DNA from: an uncultured Fretibacterium sp.
Lineage (GTDB): Bacteria; Synergistota; Synergistia; Synergistales; Aminobacteriaceae
Direction of reading: 5' to 3'
Length of the DNA stretch: 5,295 nt
NCBI RefSeq assembly: GCF_938040765.1
Contig: NZ_CALIAA010000104.1
Span: forward strand, 1 to 5,295
The notes under the pieces were generated by a model. It was given only the letters and a program-made list of their open reading frames with translations, ran no database searches and was not told where the DNA came from. This document shows positions 1 to 5,295 of this stretch, in pieces. A program made the position numbers and the translations under genes. Within the stretch, counting starts at the first letter, position 1, and every line of letters begins with the position of its first letter.

Positions 1-1
1 G

Positions 2-226
2 GGGGGGCGGGGGGGAGCCGAGGTCGTCTACGCCGGAACGGGGGGGAGCTTCAACCATGCGGGGCTCCCCGCGTCGGAGCTGGACCGGACGCGGAGGGCC
101 GGAACGCGCGTTCTGGACTTTCTGGGCGCGGACGGCGAGCCCGACGAAAACGGCTTCTATACGCTCTGGAGCGCCGAGGACCCCGGACGCCTCCCCATTC
201 CCAGGCTCAAATCCCCCCGCGATTGA
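2..226 (+). CDS. C-terminal fragment of an unrecognised protein (5' end outside window)
   Basis: An open frame runs from the left edge to a TGA at 224-226 and encodes the last 74 residues of a protein. I do not recognise the family. The visible part starts Gly-rich, because the DNA opens with two runs of seven G. It continues with a mixed, globular-looking sequence (RVLDFLGADGEPDENGFYTL) and ends in a basic tail (PRLKSPRD). No membrane segment or known motif is seen. The WG-repeat gene begins 22 bp after the stop on the same strand and no promoter or terminator is evident between them, so the two are probably co-transcribed (inference). The natural amino-acid composition and the stop just before the next gene favour real coding. 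The G-runs at the edge are a place where a sequencing length error could shift the frame. Confidence 0.6.
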   Translation, partial: GGRGGAEVVYAGTGGSFNHAGLPASELDRTRRAGTRVLDFLGADGEPDENGFYTLWSAEDPGRLPIPRLKSPRD

Positions 227-248
227 CGAATAGGGATGAATCCATAGG

Positions 249-332
249 ATGACGATTCGCCGTACGTTCCTGCTGGCGTGCCTTGCCGCCGCTTTGTCCT
301 GTGCCTCTCCGGTCCTTCCGGCCGGTGCGGCC
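249..332 (+). other. Predicted Sec signal peptide of the WG-repeat protein
   Basis: Codons 1-28 encode a short basic N-region (Arg4, Arg5), a hydrophobic stretch FLLACLAAAL, and a small-residue region ending PAGAA. Signal peptidase I could cut after Ala27. The sequence before the first repeat fits export to the periplasm or cell surface. Cys11 and Cys18 do not sit in convincing lipoboxes. Confidence 0.75.
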
Positions 333-2141
333 CGGATCGACTGGTTCCTGCAGCCCGTATGGGAACGGGCCTCCCGGTTCTCCGAGGGGCTCGCCGCCGT
401 ACGATCCGGCGGGTATTGGGGCTACATCGAACCGGGAGGGCGCTGGGTCGTGGGGCCGACCTTGTCGGACGCCCACCCCTTCAGGGAGGGGGCCGCGGCC
501 GTCTCGGTGCGGGGCCGCTGGGGGTTTGTGGACAGGAAGGGGAAATTCATCATCCCTCCGGCCTTCGAGGCCGCCGGGGCCTTCTGTGAGGAACTCGCCG
601 CGGTACGGTCCGCGGACAAATGGGGATACATCGACCGGTCGGGCCGGCTTGCGATACCCGCCAGCTTCGACCTGGCCGGCGACTTCTATCAGGGGCGGGC
701 GGCGGTGGCGCTTGGGGGACGTTATGGGTTCGTCGACCGACGTGGAAAATGGGCCGTCGCCCCGGTCTACGATGGAGCATGGCCGTTTGTGGAGGACCGC
801 GCGGCGGTCCTCGTAAAGGGAAAACTGGGGTTCCTGGGCCTCTCGGGGGAGACCGCCGTCGAGCCGCGCTACGATCCCGTGCTGGGCGGAAAGGTTTTCT
901 CCGGGGGTGTTTCGGGGGTTGCGCTTCAAGGTCTCTGGGGGTTCATCGATTCGGCTGGAAACTGGGCCGTGGAGCCCTCGTACGAGGCGGTCCTGGATTA
1001 CAGCGAGGGCCTGGCTGCGGTGCGCCGCGCGGGGCTCTGGGGCTTCATCTCCTCGTCGGGAGAGCTGGCGATCCCCTACGCCTTCCAGGACGTGATGTCC
1101 TTCTCGGAGGGGGCGGCCGGTGCGGCCAGCCAGGGACGATGGGGCTACATCGACCGCCGGGGCGCCTGGATGGCCGACCCCGTCTACCTGGAGGCCTGGC
1201 CCTTCTCGGAGGGCCTGGCCCCGGCACGCAGCGCCTCTAACGGCAGATGGGGCTATGTGGGACGCAGCATTCCGCCCCTTTTCGGAGGGCGGAGCTTCGA
1301 GGAGGCCGGGACCTTTGCGGATGGGCTCGCCCTTGTGGGCGAGGGGGCCAAAAAGCGTTACATCGACGTGCAGGGACGGGACGCCTTCGAGGGGATGTTC
1401 GAGGATGCCCGGGATTTTTCGGAGGGGCTGGCCGCCGTGCTCTCCGGGGACCGTTGGGGGTACATCGACCGTAAGGGGCGTATGGTGATCCCCCCTCGTT
1501 TCGAGGCGGCGGGCCCCTGCTCCGGGGGGCTGCTCGCGGTCCGCATGAGGGGACGATGGGGATTTATCGACAAAAATGGAAACTGGGCCGTGAAGAACGC
1601 CCATGAGGAGGTCTGGCCCTTCTCGGAGGGACTGGCCGCGGTCCGGAAGGGGAAGAAGCTCGGCTACATCGACGTATCCGGAAAGCTCAGGGTACCCTGC
1701 CGCTTCGAGGTCCCCTCCCGGGGGAGCGAGGCGGGAAGGTTTTCGGAGGGTCTGGCCGCCGTGTTGAGCGGCGGCAAAACCCTCTTTATAGACAAAAAGG
1801 GCAATGTCGTGATACGGGGGAACTTCATCCCCTGGACGGGCGAGGCCCCCCGCTTTCGCTGGGGCGTCGCCTGCCTGGAGACTTCGAAGGGGAGGTGGCG
1901 GTATGTGAACCGCGGCGGACGCTATATCGGGGAGCCCCCTGTCGGTTCCGTCGATTCCGCCTCCGGCTCCGTCCCCGGCATCCTGCCCTATCGCTCGGAT
2001 ACGGGCGCCTGGGGATACAGAAACATGGACGGAACCGTCGTCGTCCCGCCCTTTCTCGACGCGGCGCGCCCCTTCAGAGAGGGGATGGCGGCCGTCTCTT
2101 TGGGGGGACGCTGGTGGTACATCGCCGAGCCTAAACGATAG
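249..2141 (+). CDS. Exported WG (KWG) beta-repeat protein, about 17 repeats
   Basis: This is a 630-residue protein. Residues 1-28 look like a Sec signal peptide: MTIRR, then a hydrophobic core, then a possible AGA|A cleavage site after residue 27. Cys18 in ALSC is a poor lipobox match, so a lipoprotein is possible but less likely. From residue 44 to the end it is WG repeats of the type FSEGLAAVR-x(3-4)-WGYID-x2-G-x4-P-x-F/Y. Units start near residues 44, 78, 112, 146, 180, 217, 251, 285, 319, 356, 390, 424, 458, 498, 536, 576 and 609, and the last is a half unit. Most are exactly 34 residues; units 13-16 are longer and diverged. WG repeats are predicted to form beta-rich scaffolds, often on exported proteins, with no established catalytic role; the partner here is unknown. 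ATG 249 is the first possible start because an in-frame TGA lies at 237-239. The Shine-Dalgarno is weak (AGGG at 232-235). The gene probably belongs to a transcript begun upstream. Confidence 0.93.
   Translation: MTIRRTFLLACLAAALSCASPVLPAGAARIDWFLQPVWERASRFSEGLAAVRSGGYWGYIEPGGRWVVGPTLSDAHPFREGAAAVSVRGRWGFVDRKGKFIIPPAFEAAGAFCEELAAVRSADKWGYIDRSGRLAIPASFDLAGDFYQGRAAVALGGRYGFVDRRGKWAVAPVYDGAWPFVEDRAAVLVKGKLGFLGLSGETAVEPRYDPVLGGKVFSGGVSGVALQGLWGFIDSAGNWAVEPSYEAVLDYSEGLAAVRRAGLWGFISSSGELAIPYAFQDVMSFSEGAAGAASQGRWGYIDRRGAWMADPVYLEAWPFSEGLAPARSASNGRWGYVGRSIPPLFGGRSFEEAGTFADGLALVGEGAKKRYIDVQGRDAFEGMFEDARDFSEGLAAVLSGDRWGYIDRKGRMVIPPRFEAAGPCSGGLLAVRMRGRWGFIDKNGNWAVKNAHEEVWPFSEGLAAVRKGKKLGYIDVSGKLRVPCRFEVPSRGSEAGRFSEGLAAVLSGGKTLFIDKKGNVVIRGNFIPWTGEAPRFRWGVACLETSKGRWRYVNRGGRYIGEPPVGSVDSASGSVPGILPYRSDTGAWGYRNMDGTVVVPPFLDAARPFREGMAAVSLGGRWWYIAEPKR
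378..2138 (+). repeat. Tandem WG repeat region, about 17 units of about 102 bp
   Basis: The DNA encodes successive units of the FxEGLAAV...WGYID...G...IPP.F type at a 34-residue (102 bp) step. Units 1-4, 6-8 and 10-12 are exactly 34 residues. Units 5 and 9 are 37 and unit 13 is 40. Units 14-16 are about 38-40, 40 and 33, and unit 17 stops after the WWYIAEPKR end. Units 4, 8 and 12 share a W-P-F boundary (AWPF, AWPF, VWPF). From unit 3 onward, odd units tend to carry LAIP...F while even units tend to carry WAV.P.Y. The nucleotide copies are diverged, so the array looks old rather than recently expanded. Confidence 0.9.
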
Positions 2142-2177
2142 CGCCGGAGCTTTCCCTCTCCTGGACCCCGGGCGTCT

Positions 2178-2201
2178 CGGATATCCGGATTCGGATATCC
2201 G
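2178..2201. terminator. Perfect hairpin between convergent genes; possible bidirectional terminator
   Basis: The self-complementary 10-mer CGGATATCCG occurs at 2178-2187 and again at 2192-2201, separated by GATT. It can therefore form a perfect 10-bp stem with a 4-nt loop in RNA from either strand. The stem can be extended imperfectly to about 2170-2209 (GGGCG against CG-CCC). It lies between the stop of the WG-repeat gene (2141) and the stop of the PAS gene (TAG, 2211-2213), which is where a shared terminator belongs. Neither side has a run of T after the stem, so it is not a classical Rho-independent terminator. It could instead be a 3'-end-stabilising hairpin or a double binding site for a DNA-binding protein. 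Confidence 0.45.
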
Positions 2202-2210
2202 TCCGTCCCC

Positions 2211-3515
2211 CTAAATGAACGATGGAACGGAACGCAGCTTTCGCGTCTCGTGGCGTTCCGAAGGACCCTGGACCTGAGGGGATACGGCCAGGAAAATCCG
2301 GGCCATGTGGTCGGCGTCGTTGAAGACGGCCTTGAAGAGGGCTATCCTCAGGAGCTCCCCCGTATCCTCGCGGTACGTCGCAAACGAGGACTGGCGCGTC
2401 ACGAACAGCTCTTTCAGAACCTGGATCGCCGCGGAGCGATCAGGGAAAAGGAAGGGCATGGACTGCATCAGCAGGGCGTTTTTCTCGACCCCATAGAGCT
2501 CCCCCAGGGTATCGTTGGCGTTGGTGAGGAGGATGTCGTCCAGATAACGGTTCAAAATCGCATCGGCATTCGCGGGCTGAGGCCTCATCAGGGGCTGCAG
2601 GGGGACCATGCGCCCCAGCCCGAGGAAGGGTTGGGAGAAGATGAAGTCCTGCTCCTGGCCGCTCACGCTGTGTTGGACGATGAGGTCGCGATCCTGCTCG
2701 ATACGGCGTGGAATGCAGTAGAGGGCCGCGATGGTGTCCTCGGTGCCGAAGTGGACGGAACAGGACATCTCCACCTCCAGGATGTCGCCCGACTCCCCGA
2801 CCAGGGTGGTCGGGGCCTGAAGCTGCCCCACCTTGGAGAGCATATCCAGAAAACGCAGAGCATCCTCGTCCCGGTAGAAAAAGGACATAAAGCCCTTTCC
2901 CCTCAACGGAAAATCGGATACTCCCAAGCTGGATGTGTCTTGGCCGAACAGCTTCCGCGCGGCTTTGCTCGCCTTATGGACGACGAATTCCCGCCCCAGG
3001 TTCATGAGGTAACTGATCCGGTCCTCCTCGTCGAGCAGGATGGGCACGTCCTGCGAACGGAGGCGGAACTCCAGCCACGGCTCCTGGGTCATGTCGGTGA
3101 AGGCGTTGAAGGCGGCGATGTCCTCGGCATGATGCGAAAGGGCCGCGTCGCTCGGCTGTACGACGTGCAGGTGCGCCATGACGAGCTCCCGGCCGTCGCA
3201 GGGCAGGATGTCGATGGTGGCGGAGATCGTTTTCAGGCTGCCCTGCGGGTCCGCGAATTGAAAGACGAACGGGGCCTTGTCCTCCCTGCTGCGCTTAGCC
3301 CTGAAGTAAAGGTCGAGCAGACCATGACGGATCGGGCGCGTCAGTTGAGGAATACGGATAAAAGACCTGTCTTTGATCCCCTCGCCGAAGAAACCCAGCT
3401 CACGGATGAAAGCCGCGTTGCAGGCGAGGATGCGTCCCATCCTCGGCCCTATGATGAGGACAGGATCCGACAGGCTGTCAATAATCGCTTGCGTTTCCCG
3501 ACTGATCTGTACCAC
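2211..3515 (-). CDS. Triple PAS-like domain protein without a recognisable output domain
   Basis: This 434-residue protein is predicted cytoplasmic, with no signal peptide or membrane helices. Residues about 9-119 form a typical PAS domain, with IIDSLSDPVLIIGPRMGRIL, then a conserved Asn (ACNAAF) and ELGF. A second PAS-like domain spans about 168-272 (FVVHKASKAARKLFG, later EVEMSCSVHF). A third spans about 318-412 (YLDDILLTNANDTLGELYG, ending MARIFLAVS). PAS domains sense small molecules, redox, light or protein partners and usually feed a kinase, cyclase or DNA-binding domain. None is visible here, and the last 20 residues are a basic tail. The start is GTG (3513-3515), supported by a GGGAGG site 5 nt upstream and an in-frame TGA at 3537-3539 that leaves no earlier start. 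The gene has its own promoter and is transcribed away from cytX with a 140-bp gap. Ligand and partner are unknown. PAS1 is clear, PAS2 and PAS3 less so. Confidence 0.85.
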   Translation of the reverse strand: MVQISRETQAIIDSLSDPVLIIGPRMGRILACNAAFIRELGFFGEGIKDRSFIRIPQLTRPIRHGLLDLYFRAKRSREDKAPFVFQFADPQGSLKTISATIDILPCDGRELVMAHLHVVQPSDAALSHHAEDIAAFNAFTDMTQEPWLEFRLRSQDVPILLDEEDRISYLMNLGREFVVHKASKAARKLFGQDTSSLGVSDFPLRGKGFMSFFYRDEDALRFLDMLSKVGQLQAPTTLVGESGDILEVEMSCSVHFGTEDTIAALYCIPRRIEQDRDLIVQHSVSGQEQDFIFSQPFLGLGRMVPLQPLMRPQPANADAILNRYLDDILLTNANDTLGELYGVEKNALLMQSMPFLFPDRSAAIQVLKELFVTRQSSFATYREDTGELLRIALFKAVFNDADHMARIFLAVSPQVQGPSERHETRKLRSVPSFI

Positions 3516-3520
3516 GGCAA

Positions 3521-3526
3521 CCTCCC
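3521..3526 (-). promoter_or_regulatory. Ribosome binding site that fixes the GTG start of the PAS gene
   Basis: GGGAGG on the minus strand sits 5 nt before the GTG at 3515-3513. The nearest upstream ATG (3552-3550) is out of frame, and the frame is closed by TGA at 3539-3537, so this site decides the start. Confidence 0.8.
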
Positions 3527-3552
3527 GAACGTAATTTCAATAGTCTCTTCAT

Positions 3553-3581
3553 ATTTTACGCTGAAAGGCGGCAAAAGGCAA
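3553..3581 (-). promoter_or_regulatory. Sigma-70-type promoter of the PAS gene
   Basis: On the minus strand TTGCCT (3581-3576; 4 of 6 match TTGACA) is followed by exactly 17 nt and TAAAAT (3558-3553; 5 of 6 match TATAAT). Transcription would start near 3545, giving a leader of about 30 nt that contains the GGGAGG site. The stretch from about 3531 to 3600 is AT-richer than its surroundings, as expected for a promoter. The match is by eye only. Confidence 0.6.
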
Positions 3582-3617
3582 TTCGCTGTTTTCCTCTCCC
3601 TCACAGGTTTTACGTCC

Positions 3618-3667
3618 GTCTGAAGCGCCGCCGCCCGGCCCTCGAGAAAGGACGCTCAGACGTTTTT
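3618..3667. terminator. Stem-loop over the cytX stop codon; possible terminator
   Basis: GTCTGAAGCG (3618-3627) pairs with CGCTCAGAC (3653-3661) with one bulged base. The loop is about 25 nt and GC-rich. The cytX stop (3656-3658) lies inside one arm, the normal place for the end of the thiD-cytX transcript. On that minus strand, however, no T-run follows the stem. On the plus strand the stem is followed by GTTTTT (3662-3667), which is the complement of Lys-Asn codons. It may end the operon, end antisense transcripts from the PAS side, or be fortuitous. Confidence 0.3.
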
Positions 3668-4852
3668 GCCGGCCCGCCGCACGACGACGCTCGATACCCC
3701 GACCAGCAGCATCACCGGCAGGGTGATCCCCACCGGGGTGTCGTAAGGCAGGAGCAGGCGATAGAGGACGAAGCCGGCCGCCCACAAAAGAGCGTTCTTG
3801 AGGTCCAGCAAACGGCCGGGGTCGATCTCCCGCCTGCCGAAGAGCCAATAGTCCACGAACAGGATCGAGAACAGCGGGGCGAACACGGAGCCGATGAAGA
3901 ACAGGAAGTTCTCGTACTGCTCCATGGATACGGACGCGGCCAATACGGTCCCGAGGACGCAGACCAGGACCGCAACCGTTTTCTCGTTAAGCCTCTCGCT
4001 GAGGTTGGCGGCGCTGACCCCGGCCGAGTAGACGTCGAGGAAGGTGGTGGTCACGGTGGAGAAGAGGACGATCAGCAGGGCGGCGAGCCCCAGGCCGGCC
4101 GCAAGGAGGATCTGGGCAATGTCGGAGGTCCCGGCGAAGAGGGACGCGCCCAGCCCGATGGCGAACATCAGCACGCTCCCGATGAAATAGCTCAGCACGC
4201 TGACCGCAGTCCCACGGAACGGGTACCTCAGCCTCCGGGTGTAATCGGAGATGAGAGGCATCCATGAGAGCGACATGGCGACGTTCAGCTCGACGGCGGC
4301 CCCGAAGGAAATCGGCTCCCCCGCCGCTCCGGCCCCCGTCTGGCCCAGTACCGCGAATCCCAGGACGAGGGAGAGTCCGAAGAGCATCGTCACCACGACG
4401 ACGTTGACGCGGGCCAGGTTCTTGATGCCCATGAGGACCCACAGGGCGATCAGGATTCCGATGACGGCGCACCCCGCGGCCTCGTTCCGGACCCCCCAGA
4501 GCTCCCCCGTGATGCCGTCCATGGCCTTGGCTCCGCTGACGATCATGATGGCCGTCCAACCCAGCAGCTGCACCAGATTGAGGATGGAGAAGACGTAGGA
4601 GCCGTACCTCCCGAAGGAGATGCGAACCGACCTGGCGGCCGAGAGGCCGCTTTGCGCGCCGATCAGCCCTGCGGGGAGGAGCAGGGCGGCCCCGATGACG
4701 TGCCCCGCCAGGATGGCCCCCATGCCCCTTTCAAAGCCAAGGGGAGCCAGCAGAGCGCCGGTGAGGATCTCCGCGATGGAGACCGCCGCGCCGAACCACA
4801 GGAGCATCTGGCTGAACGTGGATACCTTTTCGAGCCCTGCCTGCGCGCTCAT
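3656..4852 (-). CDS. cytX: CytX, putative hydroxymethylpyrimidine permease (NCS1 family)
   Basis: This 398-residue inner-membrane protein has about 12 hydrophobic segments, near residues 15-38, 43-65, 84-107, 126-143, 147-170, 185-202, 214-239, 244-272, 291-309, 313-337, 352-369 and 373-391. NCS1 (cytosine/purine permease, CodB-like) hallmarks are visible: GAQSGLSAARSVRISFGRYG at 65-84, NLVQLLGW at 92-99, WMPLISDYTRR at 197-207, TTTFLDVYSAG at 268-278 and FAPLFSILFVDYWL at 324-337. NCS1 proteins are cation-coupled importers of nucleobases and related ring compounds. The CytX branch is linked to thiamine genes and is thought to import the pyrimidine moiety of thiamine. The start codon overlaps the thiD stop (ATGA), so translation is probably coupled, and the neighbour takes the same substrate. 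Cytosine or another pyrimidine remains possible because substrate cannot be read from sequence alone. The length is normal for the family. Confidence 0.88.
   Translation of the reverse strand: MSAQAGLEKVSTFSQMLLWFGAAVSIAEILTGALLAPLGFERGMGAILAGHVIGAALLLPAGLIGAQSGLSAARSVRISFGRYGSYVFSILNLVQLLGWTAIMIVSGAKAMDGITGELWGVRNEAAGCAVIGILIALWVLMGIKNLARVNVVVVTMLFGLSLVLGFAVLGQTGAGAAGEPISFGAAVELNVAMSLSWMPLISDYTRRLRYPFRGTAVSVLSYFIGSVLMFAIGLGASLFAGTSDIAQILLAAGLGLAALLIVLFSTVTTTFLDVYSAGVSAANLSERLNEKTVAVLVCVLGTVLAASVSMEQYENFLFFIGSVFAPLFSILFVDYWLFGRREIDPGRLLDLKNALLWAAGFVLYRLLLPYDTPVGITLPVMLLVGVSSVVVRRAGKNV
4849..4852 (-). other. ATGA translational-coupling junction between thiD and cytX
   Basis: On the minus strand the ATG of cytX (4852-4850) and the TGA of thiD (4851-4849) share bases, giving a 4-nt ATGA overlap. 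Ribosomes finishing thiD can restart on cytX, keeping kinase and transporter output linked. Confidence 0.85.
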
Positions 4853-5295
4853 GATCTCCTCTCCCCTCCGTCCATTCCCCTCAGGCCCTCCCTGTAGAGG
4901 TCGTAGAAGTGGTGCGTGGGGCCATGTCCCTTCCCGATGGGAAGCGCGTGCTCGATGGCCGTGGTGACGTAGCGCTTGGCCCGTTCCGCGGCCCCGGCGA
5001 CGTCGTATCCCAGGGCCAGGTTCGAGGCGATGGCCGAGGAGAACGTGCAGCCCGTGCCGTGCGTGTTTTTGGTGTCGATGCGGCGCGCCTCGAGGAGCCG
5101 GAAGTCCGTTCCGTCAAAAAGGACGTCGACGGCGTCCCCCAGGGCATGCCCGCCCTTCACCAGGACGCTGCGGCAGCCCATGGCATGGATGCGCCGCGCC
5201 GCCTCCTTCATGTCGTCCAGCGCTTCGATCTTCATCTCGGCGATCCGCTCGGCCTCCGGGATGTTCGGCGTCAGGACGTCCGCCAGGGGAACGAT
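4849..5295 (-). CDS. thiD: ThiD, HMP/HMP-phosphate kinase, C-terminal part (5' end outside window)
   Basis: The frame is open to the right edge and encodes the last 148 residues, a little over half of the usual roughly 265. ThiD is a cytoplasmic ribokinase-fold enzyme. It phosphorylates 4-amino-5-hydroxymethyl-2-methylpyrimidine and then its monophosphate, giving HMP-pyrophosphate for thiamine phosphate synthase. Visible family motifs, numbered from the first visible residue, are VLTPNIPEAE at 7-16, VLVKGGH at 44-50, the anion-hole segment NTHGTGCTFSSAIA at 77-90 with the catalytic-type Cys83, and GKGHGPTHHF at 121-130. An internal Met at residue 21 (5233-5235) is not the true start, because the conserved TPN-EAE motif lies before it. 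The missing part should hold the N-terminal substrate-binding residues. The gene leads directly into cytX. A TPP riboswitch upstream would be typical but cannot be seen. Confidence 0.95.
   Translation of the reverse strand: MVPLADVLTPNIPEAERIAEMKIEALDDMKEAARRIHAMGCRSVLVKGGHALGDAVDVLFDGTDFRLLEARRIDTKNTHGTGCTFSSAIASNLALGYDVAGAAERAKRYVTTAIEHALPIGKGHGPTHHFYDLYREGLRGMDGGERRS
4856..4866 (-). promoter_or_regulatory. Ribosome binding site of cytX, inside the thiD 3' end
   Basis: The purine-rich stretch GGGGAGAGGAG precedes the cytX ATG. GGGGAG (4866-4861) has an 8-nt spacer and AGGAG (4860-4856) a short 3-nt spacer; the first has the better distance. It encodes the last residues of ThiD (GGERRS). 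Confidence 0.65.

Noticed and set aside
236..247. Alternative ATG at 236 just before the WG-repeat gene
   Set aside because: It is out of frame and meets a TAG after three codons.
207..1604. A 465-residue open frame antisense to the WG-repeat gene
   Set aside because: Its product is Pro/Arg/Gly-rich with its own echo of the repeat period, as expected from the complement of GC-rich tandem repeats. The sense frame has a signal peptide and a clear WG family match.
2250..3623. A 457-residue plus-strand open frame opposite the PAS gene
   Set aside because: It runs through the PAS gene's promoter, ribosome binding site and start, shows no recognisable domain, and is explained by high GC at third codon positions. 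The minus frame has a clear PAS sequence.
3516..3655. Possible small gene or structured RNA in the 140-bp gap between cytX and the PAS gene
   Set aside because: The gap is accounted for by the PAS promoter, a short leader and the hairpin at the cytX end. No open frame with a ribosome binding site or riboswitch-like fold was seen.
3549..3848. A 99-residue minus-strand frame spanning the cytX 3' end and the intergenic region
   Set aside because: It is an out-of-frame shadow of cytX with an Arg/Gly/Pro-rich composition, and it crosses the hairpin and the PAS promoter.
3987..4559. A 190-residue minus-strand frame inside cytX
   Set aside because: It is Arg/His/Gly/Pro-rich with no membrane segments. 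The overlapping frame gives a typical NCS1 transporter.
5233..5235. ATG as the start of thiD
   Set aside because: The frame continues upstream through the conserved TPNIPEAE motif to the window edge, so this Met is internal and the gene is cut by the window.

Overview
The window is GC-rich bacterial DNA with coding packed on both strands. It holds the end of one gene, two complete genes on their own, and most of a two-gene thiamine-salvage operon. No rRNA, tRNA, CRISPR array, insertion sequence or integrase is visible. The lineage cannot be fixed from the sequence. GC-rich coding, Shine-Dalgarno-led starts and a cytX-thiD pair would suit a GC-rich anaerobe (for example Synergistota) or several other phyla; this is a weak inference.

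Left part (1-2141, + strand). The 3' end of an unrecognised gene (to 226) is followed 22 bp later by a 630-residue exported protein. That protein is almost entirely WG (KWG) beta-repeats: about 17 units, mostly exactly 34 residues long. They appear to be organised into larger four-unit blocks.

Middle part (2142-3655). The WG gene converges on a minus-strand gene for a 434-residue protein that reads as three PAS-like sensor domains with no recognisable output domain. A 10-bp palindrome occurs twice between the convergent genes and can fold into a perfect hairpin. The PAS gene has its own sigma-70-type promoter (TTGCCT-N17-TAAAAT), a strong ribosome binding site and a GTG start.

Right part (3656-5295, - strand). 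thiD (hydroxymethylpyrimidine/phosphomethylpyrimidine kinase, 5' end beyond the window) overlaps cytX (NCS1-family putative hydroxymethylpyrimidine permease) through an ATGA junction. Together they would import the pyrimidine half of thiamine and phosphorylate it for vitamin B1 synthesis. Any TPP riboswitch would lie upstream of thiD, outside the window.

The most unusual items are the higher-order architecture of the WG-repeat protein and the PAS-only protein. Nothing in the window amounts to a clearly new multi-gene system.
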